A program made the position numbers and the translations under genes. A stretch of 13,354 nt of DNA. Source: Colimorpha sp045642445. Its GTDB lineage: Bacteria > Bacteroidota > Bacteroidia > Bacteroidales > P3. The first letter of the stretch is position 1. The number at the start of each line of letters is the position of its first letter. Under the pieces are notes generated by a model. That model had not been told where the DNA came from, did not search any database, and saw only the letters and a program-made list of their open reading frames with translations. Below, one piece after another: positions 5,948 to 13,354 of this stretch. The stretch lies in contig JAZUIX010000208.1 in assembly GCA_045642445.1 (NCBI GenBank), positions 1-13,354 on the forward strand, read 5' to 3'.

Positions 5948-8900
5948 ATGAAACGCGTTGGTTTATTGTTATTTGCAGCATTTTCGATGCAAGGATTTGT
6001 TTTTGCACAGACCTCTTGTCCGCCCATCACAACACTACCTTACATCGAAACTTTTGAAGATTATCGAGCGAATATTTATGACACTGCATTTCCCGTAAAC
6101 TGCTGGAAACGATATACTGATAACATCACTTTTCAATCACCACCCTTTATCTCTAACACCAATTATATCACTAACATAGACAACATCTGTCTTGGTTGGA
6201 ATTTAGATTACACGATGCCTTTTCATTGTGTCATGCTCCCAAAAATCGACAGTACCCTCCACCCCATAAACACACTGGAACTTTCGTTCTGGGCTTTCGG
6301 CGAAATGGATTTTGCCATCGGGGTCATCACTGATGACGAACAAATCTCTACCATAAATTATTACGACACCGTAAATATTCACGGCAACTACGGCAACTTC
6401 ACCAAATACACCGTATATTTCGACAACTACAATGGTCCTCACGGCCGTTTCGTCATTGTGCCAATCTCGGGATACTTTTCTTATCTGGCCTATATGGACA
6501 ATGTGGAAGTGGATGTGATAAACCGATGCCCCAGCGTCAACACATTCATCACCACCGCAGGTTCGGGCAGTGCCTACGTTAATTGGACTATCGATTCCAA
6601 TACATACCATTCTGCGCAAGGCTACCACGTCAGGACCATCGAACGCAACAGCCGTACCCTCGTTGACACTCAGTATACCACCCACCCATGGGCACTGATT
6701 GACGACCTGGACACCAACACCGATTACCTCACCCTCGTAGGGACAGTGTGCAACGACAGCGCCGCAATACGATGGGACAGCACCACTTTCTTTACTCAAA
6801 AGATATTATTCTATATTGACGGGAATATACGCGTAATTCCAGGAAAGCCTTTGGTATATGTAGACAGCACTTGGTCCGACAGTATACGCATCTTCTGGTC
6901 CAAAGCCTTCCATGAAACGCAGTGGGAACTGGCCTATCAAGAAGACAACCAAACCGAATGGGTTATTGCCGACACCATTGATTCAGGTCTTCAAAGATAC
7001 ACCTTCACCGACCTCACCCCTGGCACCCTATACTATCTGCGGGTCACGCCTCTCAATGTTGACCATACCCAAAGTGCCAGCATTTCCGCCTCTACCGAAT
7101 GTGGCGACTACAACCTACCCATTGTCGAGAATTTCGAGGGCTTCATATCCTCTGTTTCCAAACCTTGTTGGACAAGGACTTCGTTCCTTCTCTCTGACAT
7201 CCGTCACTCAGGCCATTATTCGGTAGGGTTCCAACAATTGGTAGCGCCCTCCTCCTCCGACCTCCCCATCAACGAACAGATGCTTAGTTTCTGGGGCTAT
7301 ACGCGCACCTCCGGCACCTATTTCATCATCGGAGTGTGGGACACTACTGAATCCAACAATGTGGCCATCATCGACACCCTCTATTTCGACTGCAACCAGG
7401 AGTGGCGATTATTCACGCTGACACCAGCCGACTATACCGGCACAGGCAACCGCTTTGTCATTATTTCAAGTTCTAACGACAACCGTGTCGACGACTTGCG
7501 CATTGACTCTATTCCCGAATGTCCTCAACCTCTCAACATTCATATTGACAATGTGGGTACCCATACCGCACAATTGTCTTGGCAGAACCATAATGCTTAC
7601 AGTTTCGAGATTGATTTTTGGCCCGACTACGACACCACAAACATCACCACTTGGGGCATCTACATCGACGACAGCGTCGTCCTTACAGGCCTACAACCCG
7701 CCACGCGTTACTCTGTTCGAATGAGGTCGCACTGTCCTGGCGGCGACACCTCGCAATGGTCGCAGACCTTTTTCTTCACCACTGGCTGCATGTCCATCAC
7801 TTCGCTCCCGTATATCGAAAATTTCCGCCGATGGAGCGTCAACCACGACATGCCCGCCTGCTGGGGCAGCAACTGGACGCTGCCCAACGTCACCATTGTG
7901 TCCCGCCAGCCCATCATCTTAGAAACCTCTACCGACACAGCGACGAGCCACCCTGCTCTTCGTCTGATGAACGAACACTATCATCAAGACACTTACGTCT
8001 CACTTCCTCAAACCGACTCTTCCTCCTTATCAATTTCCAACACAGAGTTGTACTTGCACGGATGGCGTAAGGAACTCTCTGACAACCACAACTATCCCTT
8101 GTTGGTGGTAGGTGTCAGTGTCACCGACGATGGTTCCCTTTTCACCCCAGTCGACACACTGTTGTTGGACACAGTGCCGAGGTTATACGAGATTTCTTTC
8201 GACAATGTTCCTCCCTCAGCAGGCAAATACGTCACTTTGTTGGTCAAAAGTAGAAACAACAACTACTATCACGAAATCTATATCGACAGCATCGCCCTCA
8301 CAAACATTCCCATTTGTGCACGCCCCATCCATATCACCGCCTCCAACATATCACCCAACAGTGCCGACATTGCTTGGCACGACCGCTCCGAGGCACCAGA
8401 ATGGCAGATAGAATATGGCCCTCGAGGCTTCGCCCTGGGATCGGGCACCCGCATCACCGTGACCAGCAACCCCTACCAACTCACCGGTCTCAGCCATGCC
8501 ACCTATTACGACTGCTACATCCGCAGCATCTGTTCCGAAACCGACACCTCCGAGTGGTCGCTCGACTATTGCACCTTCACCACCTTGCAATTTCCAGCCC
8601 CTACTCCCTACCACTACGATTTTGAAGACTCCACCGAGTGGCACAACTGGCAGACCTGCAGCTATCAGGCCGACTGGTGCCGTGGCACTTTCCCCGACTA
8701 CGACGGTAACCACTCCATCTATATCTCCACCGACCACGGCATCACCTCCTCCGTTCCCGCCCAAGGCCCTGCCAATGCCGCCATCTATCGCGACATCGAC
8801 TTTGGCAACAGCGACAGCACCTGGCTGCTCTCTTTCCGTTCCAAAGTTGTCGACAACATGAATATCACAGCCCAAGGCTTGGTTGTCTATATCGTCGACC

Positions 8901-11068
8901 GTGACCAATACATCACCGCCGTCACCCGCGACGATGAGACCCCCTGGGGCCCCATCAGCAGCATGGATCCTTTGATTGAACCTGTCAACAACGTCGGCTG
9001 GTACACCTTCACCGCCGACCTCGACACCATCCACGGCATCCACCGCATAGCCTTCTTCTGGTACGACACCCGAATTTACTCCTACGGCACCATCTACACC
9101 GGCAAACCTATAGCCGTCGACGACATCGATATTTCCCACGAAGGTTGCCACCGTCCCTTCAACCTCTCCCTCACCGATGTCACCACCAACACCGCCGACA
9201 TTGAATGGTTCGGTCCCTCCGATGCCGACTACGAGGTTACCTACCGTGCTTTTGTAAACGGCCACACCTACCTCGACACCGTCCACACCAACCGCATCCA
9301 TTTCACCAACCTCGCTGCCGGCACACGTTACATTATGAGCGTGCGCAAACTCTGCGGCAGTGCGGTGTCTAATCCATCCATCGACTACCCCTTCAGCACC
9401 CTCGTCTGCGACGATGGCCGCACCGACACCATCGCCAACACCTCCTCCACAACCACCTCCAAGAACATCCCCTTCAGCACAAACGCTTCCTACAGTTACT
9501 CTCAGCAGATCTTCGAATCCTCCGAGGTGGGGGACGCGGGGGCCATCCACGCCATCTCCTTCCGCTGTCCCTCCAGCTTCAACCTTGTCAACCGTAGCAA
9601 TTGCGCCATCTATCTCGGCCACACCAACAAAGATCATTTCAACAACCAATACGACTGCATCGACCCCGGCGAACTCGAACTGGTCTATCTCGGCGCCATA
9701 CAATACGTCTCCGGCTGGACCACCATCATGCTCGACAGTCCTTTCGAATACGACGGATCCAGCAACCTGGTGGTAGCCATCGACGACAACTACGGCACTT
9801 CTTCCAGCTACCGCATCACCTTTGCCGTCGACCAAACACCTGACTACAAATCCATCTGCTACAAAAGCTCCTCTTACAATTCCGAAAACCCCATGCCTTT
9901 CTCGCTCGAACAGCTCCAGGAATTTTCTGGCACCAAAACCGCCTATACCCTTCGCAACCAAATGGTGTTCCAATTCTGCCAAAACCAGCTCTGCGGGCAA
10001 CCCCGACTGTTGGCCCCCATCGTGCGAGCCGACCGTGTACGCCTTCGCTGGCGCAACGAACACGCCGACCACTACACCGTCTCCTACCGTCTTCGCAGCA
10101 GCAACAGCTGGACCGATTTCGACGCCCCCGTCTACGACACCACCTTCGTCATCCGCAACCTCCTCCCCGAAGCCGAATATGTCTATCGCTTGCAAAAGTT
10201 TTGCACCGACGGAACTGTCTCCAACTACACTTTCGGCACCTTCGCCACTCGCATCCAGAGCGACTGTCTGCCTTTGGAGAATCCCCGGGTCGATCGTGTC
10301 ACCAACCATAAAGCCTTTCTCTCCTGGGATCCCGACCAAAACAACATCTCCTACGACCTCCATGTGTTCAACACCTGGTTCGACACCATCACCCATAGCG
10401 CCCTCGCCCACGACAGCGTGAGCGACCTCCAGATAGGCCTCACCTACTACGCCACCGTGCGAGCCTACTGCGTCAACCACGACCAGCCCTGCGAATGGAG
10501 CGACACCATCGCCTTCACCACCCAGACCTGCCCCGATGTCAGCAACGTCACCTACAGCTCCTTGGAAGGCAACAGCGTCACCCTGGATTGGGAGTGCGAC
10601 AGCAATGTGTCGCTGTGGGAAATACAGTACGGCATACCGGGCTTCTCGCAAGGCTATGGCACCACCTGCATCGCCGACCATCACCCCTTCGTGCTCCGCG
10701 GCCTCACAGGCGAGAGCAGCTACGAGCTCTATGTTCGCAGCATCTGCGACCGCGACTGGTACAGCGAGCTTTGGTCCAACCCCATCTATTTCACCACCCC
10801 CTACAGCAGCATCAACGCCCCCGAGGCCTCTGTCCTCTTCACCATCACACCCAATCCTGCCCACAACGAGGCATCCATCGACATCTCCTCACCCCTCCTT
10901 GCCAACAGCCACATCCGCATCTGCGATGCCGCGGGACGTGAAATTAAGCAAATACCCATTTCGCAAACCCATCTCACCCTTGACCTCAGCGACTTCGCCT
11001 CAGGGGTCTATTTCGTCACTCTTGTCACCACACAGGGCAGCTGTGTGCAAAAACTAATCATTGAATAA
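5948..11068 (+). CDS. Giant secreted FnIII-repeat protein with T9SS type A sorting domain
   Basis: A 1706-residue protein exported by Sec and then across the outer membrane by the type IX secretion system. ATG 5948 opens a clear signal peptide (cleavage near Ala20-Gln21); the open frame further upstream has no such feature. Modules, approximately: an N-terminal 'LPYIETFEDY' jelly-roll (MAM/concanavalin-like) region to 193; FnIII at 194-283 and 300-386; jelly-roll 387-524; FnIII 525-613; jelly-roll 614-789; FnIII 790-878; jelly-roll-like 884-1066; FnIII 1067-1153; an unassigned beta-rich domain 1154-1348; FnIII 1349-1437, 1440-1527 and 1528-1620. The C-terminal sorting domain (about 1624-1706) has TPNPAHNEA, a central DAAGREI and a final SGVYFVTL...QKLIIE. 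Most FnIII modules have one Cys at their start and one in the F-strand. No catalytic domain is visible; an adhesin or surface-binding role is inferred. Confidence 0.9.
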   Translation: MKRVGLLLFAAFSMQGFVFAQTSCPPITTLPYIETFEDYRANIYDTAFPVNCWKRYTDNITFQSPPFISNTNYITNIDNICLGWNLDYTMPFHCVMLPKIDSTLHPINTLELSFWAFGEMDFAIGVITDDEQISTINYYDTVNIHGNYGNFTKYTVYFDNYNGPHGRFVIVPISGYFSYLAYMDNVEVDVINRCPSVNTFITTAGSGSAYVNWTIDSNTYHSAQGYHVRTIERNSRTLVDTQYTTHPWALIDDLDTNTDYLTLVGTVCNDSAAIRWDSTTFFTQKILFYIDGNIRVIPGKPLVYVDSTWSDSIRIFWSKAFHETQWELAYQEDNQTEWVIADTIDSGLQRYTFTDLTPGTLYYLRVTPLNVDHTQSASISASTECGDYNLPIVENFEGFISSVSKPCWTRTSFLLSDIRHSGHYSVGFQQLVAPSSSDLPINEQMLSFWGYTRTSGTYFIIGVWDTTESNNVAIIDTLYFDCNQEWRLFTLTPADYTGTGNRFVIISSSNDNRVDDLRIDSIPECPQPLNIHIDNVGTHTAQLSWQNHNAYSFEIDFWPDYDTTNITTWGIYIDDSVVLTGLQPATRYSVRMRSHCPGGDTSQWSQTFFFTTGCMSITSLPYIENFRRWSVNHDMPACWGSNWTLPNVTIVSRQPIILETSTDTATSHPALRLMNEHYHQDTYVSLPQTDSSSLSISNTELYLHGWRKELSDNHNYPLLVVGVSVTDDGSLFTPVDTLLLDTVPRLYEISFDNVPPSAGKYVTLLVKSRNNNYYHEIYIDSIALTNIPICARPIHITASNISPNSADIAWHDRSEAPEWQIEYGPRGFALGSGTRITVTSNPYQLTGLSHATYYDCYIRSICSETDTSEWSLDYCTFTTLQFPAPTPYHYDFEDSTEWHNWQTCSYQADWCRGTFPDYDGNHSIYISTDHGITSSVPAQGPANAAIYRDIDFGNSDSTWLLSFRSKVVDNMNITAQGLVVYIVDRDQYITAVTRDDETPWGPISSMDPLIEPVNNVGWYTFTADLDTIHGIHRIAFFWYDTRIYSYGTIYTGKPIAVDDIDISHEGCHRPFNLSLTDVTTNTADIEWFGPSDADYEVTYRAFVNGHTYLDTVHTNRIHFTNLAAGTRYIMSVRKLCGSAVSNPSIDYPFSTLVCDDGRTDTIANTSSTTTSKNIPFSTNASYSYSQQIFESSEVGDAGAIHAISFRCPSSFNLVNRSNCAIYLGHTNKDHFNNQYDCIDPGELELVYLGAIQYVSGWTTIMLDSPFEYDGSSNLVVAIDDNYGTSSSYRITFAVDQTPDYKSICYKSSSYNSENPMPFSLEQLQEFSGTKTAYTLRNQMVFQFCQNQLCGQPRLLAPIVRADRVRLRWRNEHADHYTVSYRLRSSNSWTDFDAPVYDTTFVIRNLLPEAEYVYRLQKFCTDGTVSNYTFGTFATRIQSDCLPLENPRVDRVTNHKAFLSWDPDQNNISYDLHVFNTWFDTITHSALAHDSVSDLQIGLTYYATVRAYCVNHDQPCEWSDTIAFTTQTCPDVSNVTYSSLEGNSVTLDWECDSNVSLWEIQYGIPGFSQGYGTTCIADHHPFVLRGLTGESSYELYVRSICDRDWYSELWSNPIYFTTPYSSINAPEASVLFTITPNPAHNEASIDISSPLLANSHIRICDAAGREIKQIPISQTHLTLDLSDFASGVYFVTLVTTQGSCVQKLIIE

Positions 11069-11075
11069 ACCCGAT

Positions 11076-12872
11076 ATGACATTCCTCCCCATAACCCTCG
11101 AAGAGGTCAAACGCTTAGGCTGGGACCAGGTCGACATCATCATTGTCTCCGGCGACGCCTACGTCGACCACCCCTCTTTCGGCACCGCCGTGATAGGCCG
11201 CGTGCTCGAACATGCCGGCTACCGTGTGGCCATCATCCCCCAACCCAACTGGCGCGACGACCTGCGCGACTTCCGCAAATTCGGCCAGCCGAGGCTCTTC
11301 TTCGGCGTCACCAGCGGCGTCATGGACTCCATGGTCAACCACTACACCGCCGCCCGACGCCTACGCCACGACGACGCCTACACCCCTGGCGGCGCCTTCG
11401 GCTTCCGCCCCGACTACGCCACCTACATCTATACCCGAATCCTCAAAGACCTCTACCCCGACACCCCTGTCGTCATCGGTGGCGTCGAAGCCTCCATGCG
11501 ACGCCTGGCGCACTACGACTATTGGAGCGACACCCTCAAACCCTCCATCCTCGCCGAGTGTCCCGCCGACCTGCTCGTCTACGGCATGGCCGAGAAAACC
11601 ATGGTGAAGATTGCCAACCTCCTCGCCGACGGCGAGCCGCTCTACAAGCTCCACCAGCTCCCACAAGTGGGTTTTTGCCAAGAGCAAGTCCCCAACCGCA
11701 CATCCGAGGCACCCATCATCCTCCACACCTACGTCCAATGCCTCAAATCCAAACGTGCCCAAGCCGAAAACTTCCACATCATCGAGCAAGAGTCCAACAA
11801 GATAGCCGCCACCACCCTCATCCAGGAACACACCATCGGCAGCCGCACCTTCCAAGTGGTCATCAACCCGCCCGAGCCACCCATGACCACCGACGAGATC
11901 GACGCCTCCTTCGACCTGCCCTACTGTCGCCTGCCGCACCCCAAATACAAAAAACGCGGCACCGTCCCCGCCTACGAGATGATCAAAAACTCCGTCAACA
12001 TCCACCGCGGCTGCTTCGGCGGCTGCTCCTTCTGCACCATCTCGGCCCACCAGGGCAAACAAATCGTCTCGCGCAGCGAAACCTCCATCCTCAACGAAGT
12101 GCGCACCCTCGCACAACGCGACGACTTCAACGGCGTCATCACCGACCTCGGCGGCCCCTCGGCCAACATGTACCGCATGAGCGGCCGCAACAAAGCCCTC
12201 TGCCAAAAATGCCCCCGCTACAGCTGCATCCAGCCCTCGATATGCAAAAACCTCGACGACGACCACACCCCGCTGCTCCAACTCTACCGCAAAGTACAAT
12301 CCGTCCCAGGCATCAAACACGTCTATATCGGCAGCGGCATTCGTTGCGACCTCTTCACCAACGACAACCACGGCCACGAATACTTCCACCAGGTGGTGCT
12401 GCACCATGTCAGCGGACGACTCAAAGTGGCCCCCGAGCACACCAGCGACAAAGTGCTCCGCCTCATGCGCAAACCCACCTTCGACCTCTTCATCAAAACC
12501 AAAGCACAGTTCGACGCCATCTGTCGTCAAAACGGCCTCCGCTACCAGCTCATCCCCTACTTCATCAGCTCGCACCCAGGGTCGCAGCTCAAAGACATGG
12601 CCGACCTCGCCGTCGAGATGAAACGCCTCGGCTACCGTCTTGAGCAGATACAGGACTTCACCCCTACCCCAATGACCCTCAGCACCGAGATGTACTACAC
12701 CGGTCTCAACCCCGAGACCCTCGAACCCGTCTATGTCGCCACCCGACCCGACGACAAGAAAGAGCAGAACCTCATGTTCTTCTACTACAAGAAAGAGTGC
12801 CAACCCGCCCTCCGCCAAGCCCTCCGCCGCAACCACCTGGAAAACTACATCGACAAACTCGGCTTGAGATAA
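11076..12872 (+). CDS. ygiQ: YgiQ-family radical SAM protein
   Basis: A 598-residue cytoplasmic protein of the YgiQ (UPF0313) radical SAM family. The N-terminus (FLPIT, GDAYVDHPSFG, IGRVLEHAGYRVAIIPQPNW) is the family's cobalamin-binding-like region. The radical SAM cluster motif CFGGCSFC has Cys313, Cys317 and Cys320, which bind a [4Fe-4S] cluster used to cleave S-adenosylmethionine. A second Cys group (Cys376, 379, 384, 390; C-x2-C-x4-C-x5-C) may hold another metal site. The C-terminal PEHTSDKVLRLMRKP and QDFTPTPMTLSTEMYYTG segments are also typical. The true reaction of YgiQ is not established. I chose ATG 11076 over TTG 11061, because the family usually begins shortly before FLP and the TTG lies inside the previous gene. 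It begins 7 bp after the T9SS gene, probably in one transcript. Confidence 0.93.
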   Translation: MTFLPITLEEVKRLGWDQVDIIIVSGDAYVDHPSFGTAVIGRVLEHAGYRVAIIPQPNWRDDLRDFRKFGQPRLFFGVTSGVMDSMVNHYTAARRLRHDDAYTPGGAFGFRPDYATYIYTRILKDLYPDTPVVIGGVEASMRRLAHYDYWSDTLKPSILAECPADLLVYGMAEKTMVKIANLLADGEPLYKLHQLPQVGFCQEQVPNRTSEAPIILHTYVQCLKSKRAQAENFHIIEQESNKIAATTLIQEHTIGSRTFQVVINPPEPPMTTDEIDASFDLPYCRLPHPKYKKRGTVPAYEMIKNSVNIHRGCFGGCSFCTISAHQGKQIVSRSETSILNEVRTLAQRDDFNGVITDLGGPSANMYRMSGRNKALCQKCPRYSCIQPSICKNLDDDHTPLLQLYRKVQSVPGIKHVYIGSGIRCDLFTNDNHGHEYFHQVVLHHVSGRLKVAPEHTSDKVLRLMRKPTFDLFIKTKAQFDAICRQNGLRYQLIPYFISSHPGSQLKDMADLAVEMKRLGYRLEQIQDFTPTPMTLSTEMYYTGLNPETLEPVYVATRPDDKKEQNLMFFYYKKECQPALRQALRRNHLENYIDKLGLR

Positions 12873-12939
12873 AAACGAAGTACGAGTTAGTGAATTGAGA
12901 ACTGTGCCTTTGCACCTTGTTGGCTTCGCCAACTTTGGA

Positions 12940-13022
12940 GACTGGGCGTTTCAAAAGTCGAGAGCAGAAACAAAGCTTGCTTTGGTTATGCCGAGCTGCA
13001 CACACTTTTGAAAGGCCCAGTC
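12940..13022 (+). repeat. Nested hairpin element, copy 2
   Basis: The outer arms GACTGGGCGTTTCAAAAG (12940-12957) and CTTTTGAAAGGCCCAGTC (13005-13022) pair at 17 of 18 positions. Inside, CGAG (12959-12962) faces CGAG (12992-12995), then a bulged A (12963), GCA/TGC (12964-12966 with 12989-12991), a G-A mismatch (12967/12988), an A-T pair and an inner stem AACAAAG/CTTTGGT (6 of 7 paired) with the loop CTTG (12976-12979). Every unpaired feature matches copy 1 at 101-164, while both stems have changed sequence and remain mostly paired. It is in the same orientation as copy 1. Confidence 0.8.
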
Positions 13023-13066
13023 TTAATGCTTGCGTAAGCAAGCGAGAGCAAAATGTAGAATTAAGA
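13021..13066 (+). repeat. Small hairpin adjoining element 2, possibly a decayed relative
   Basis: TCTTAAT (13021-13027) pairs with ATTAAGA (13060-13066), enclosing a perfect hairpin GCTTGC-GTAA-GCAAGC (13028-13043). Between them lies GAGAGCA, which with the preceding C gives the CGAGAGCA string of the nested elements, here on the 3' side of the inner stem instead of the 5' side. The partner TGCCGAG strand is missing. It may be a rearranged or partial copy, or an unrelated hairpin. Confidence 0.45.
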
Positions 13067-13213
13067 ATAAAGAGTATAGCGGCAGCCAATTCTCAACTTT
13101 CAAAAATCGCGTTACATTGCAAAGTGACTATGCATTATAGCATCTAACCACCTGATTCAAAACGCCTCCATAGTATATTATAATTCTGGTAGTATCTCCA
13201 AAAATGCCAAAAA

Positions 13214-13354
13214 AGTAACAAAAACAACCTCAATCAAGCCCCAAAATAGCCAAAATCGAACACGATAACCCTTCAAAATGCAACTGAAACCATCAAATAT
13301 GATTCAAAAACCAACGTTTTCGTTAAGCCGAGAGCAGAGGGAAAGCTTGCTTTC
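13214..13354. repeat. Terminal direct repeat, right copy
   Basis: Identical over its whole 141 bases to 1-141. It is preceded by AT-rich non-coding DNA with no repeat signature, and it stops mid-stem inside the nested hairpin because the window ends there. Confidence 0.95.

Larger units (their letters stand above)
12873..13213. other. Non-coding region after ygiQ, rich in hairpins
   Basis: No credible gene is present. Just after the ygiQ stop there are two small perfect hairpins, GTGC-CTTT-GCAC (12904-12915) and GTTGGC-TTC-GCCAAC (12919-12933). Neither is followed by a T-run, so they are weak terminator candidates. The large nested hairpin (12940-13022) and a smaller one (13021-13066) follow. 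A single ATTGAGA heptamer (12894-12900) and an inverted ATTCTCA (13089-13095) bracket these hairpins, matching the units of array A. From 13103 to 13213 I see only AT-rich DNA. If the sequence closes on itself, this region continues into 1-307. Confidence 0.7.

Noticed and set aside
8351..10864. 837-codon open frame on the minus strand inside the T9SS gene
   Set aside because: It lies wholly opposite a gene with convincing domains, signal peptide and sorting domain. Its translation is a low-complexity Val/Gly/Ala/Asp mix, as expected from the C-ending codons of the real gene.
11361..12932. 523-codon open frame on the minus strand over ygiQ
   Set aside because: It is the antisense shadow of a well-supported gene with biased codon use, and its translation is Val/Gly/Glu-rich without motifs.
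12904..12933. Intrinsic terminator of ygiQ formed by the two small hairpins
   Set aside because: The stems are only 4 and 6 bp and no T-run follows either, so I list them as hairpins only.
12917..13147. 76-codon open frame downstream of ygiQ
   Set aside because: It consists of translated hairpin elements, with no protein-like pattern and no promoter.
1..13354. Small plasmid or phage genome, suggested by the end-to-end overlap
   Set aside because: No replication, partition, mobilisation, integrase or phage structural gene is visible, and the content is housekeeping-like. The overlap length equals a common assembler k-mer.

Overview
The window looks like DNA from an uncultured member of the order Bacteroidales (phylum Bacteroidota). 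The evidence is TAnnTTTG-type -7 promoter elements without Shine-Dalgarno sequences, a 1706-residue secreted FnIII protein with a type IX secretion (T9SS) C-terminal sorting domain, a PepSY-like periplasmic protein, a signal-peptide WG-repeat protein, and class I dihydroorotase and YgiQ enzymes that look Bacteroidota-like. All seven supported protein genes are on the + strand. Coding DNA is GC-rich and intergenic DNA is AT-rich.

Layout: 1-307 is non-coding, with a nested hairpin (101-164) and a pair of inverted promoter-like sequences. Then come a WG-repeat protein (308-1684), an inverted heptamer array (1690-1780), dihydroorotase pyrC (1789-3132), a PepSY-like protein (3142-3570) and a 109-residue HExxH membrane protein (3610-3939). 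A four-unit, 11-bp-period Pho-box-like operator (3960-3998) and a -7 box lead into a Na+/phosphate cotransporter with a PhoU-like tail (4074-5807). A second inverted heptamer array (5804-5896) and a palindromic promoter precede the giant T9SS FnIII protein (5948-11068), which is followed 7 bp later by a YgiQ-family radical SAM protein (11076-12872). The rest (12873-13354) is non-coding, with a second copy of the nested hairpin (12940-13022) and further hairpins.

Bases 1-141 recur exactly as 13214-13354. The sequence therefore closes on itself as a 13,213-bp circle in the assembly, or the segment lies between long direct repeats. The genes are chromosomal in character and there is no replication or mobilisation gene, so I do not call it a plasmid. 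141 is also the default largest k-mer of a widely used metagenome assembler, so an assembly-graph loop is a leading explanation.

The genes are not one pathway. pyrC, the PepSY-like gene and the HExxH gene are closely spaced and probably co-transcribed. The phosphate transporter appears to be its own phosphate-starvation unit. The T9SS protein and ygiQ form a third unit. The most unusual signals are non-coding: (i) two hairpins with different outer arms but the same internal loop of tandem G-A mismatches, bulged A and G-A mismatch; (ii) two intergenic elements built from opposed 7-bp tandem repeats of different sequence but the same architecture; (iii) a Pho-box operator combined with a 12-codon upstream ORF whose stop overlaps the transporter start.
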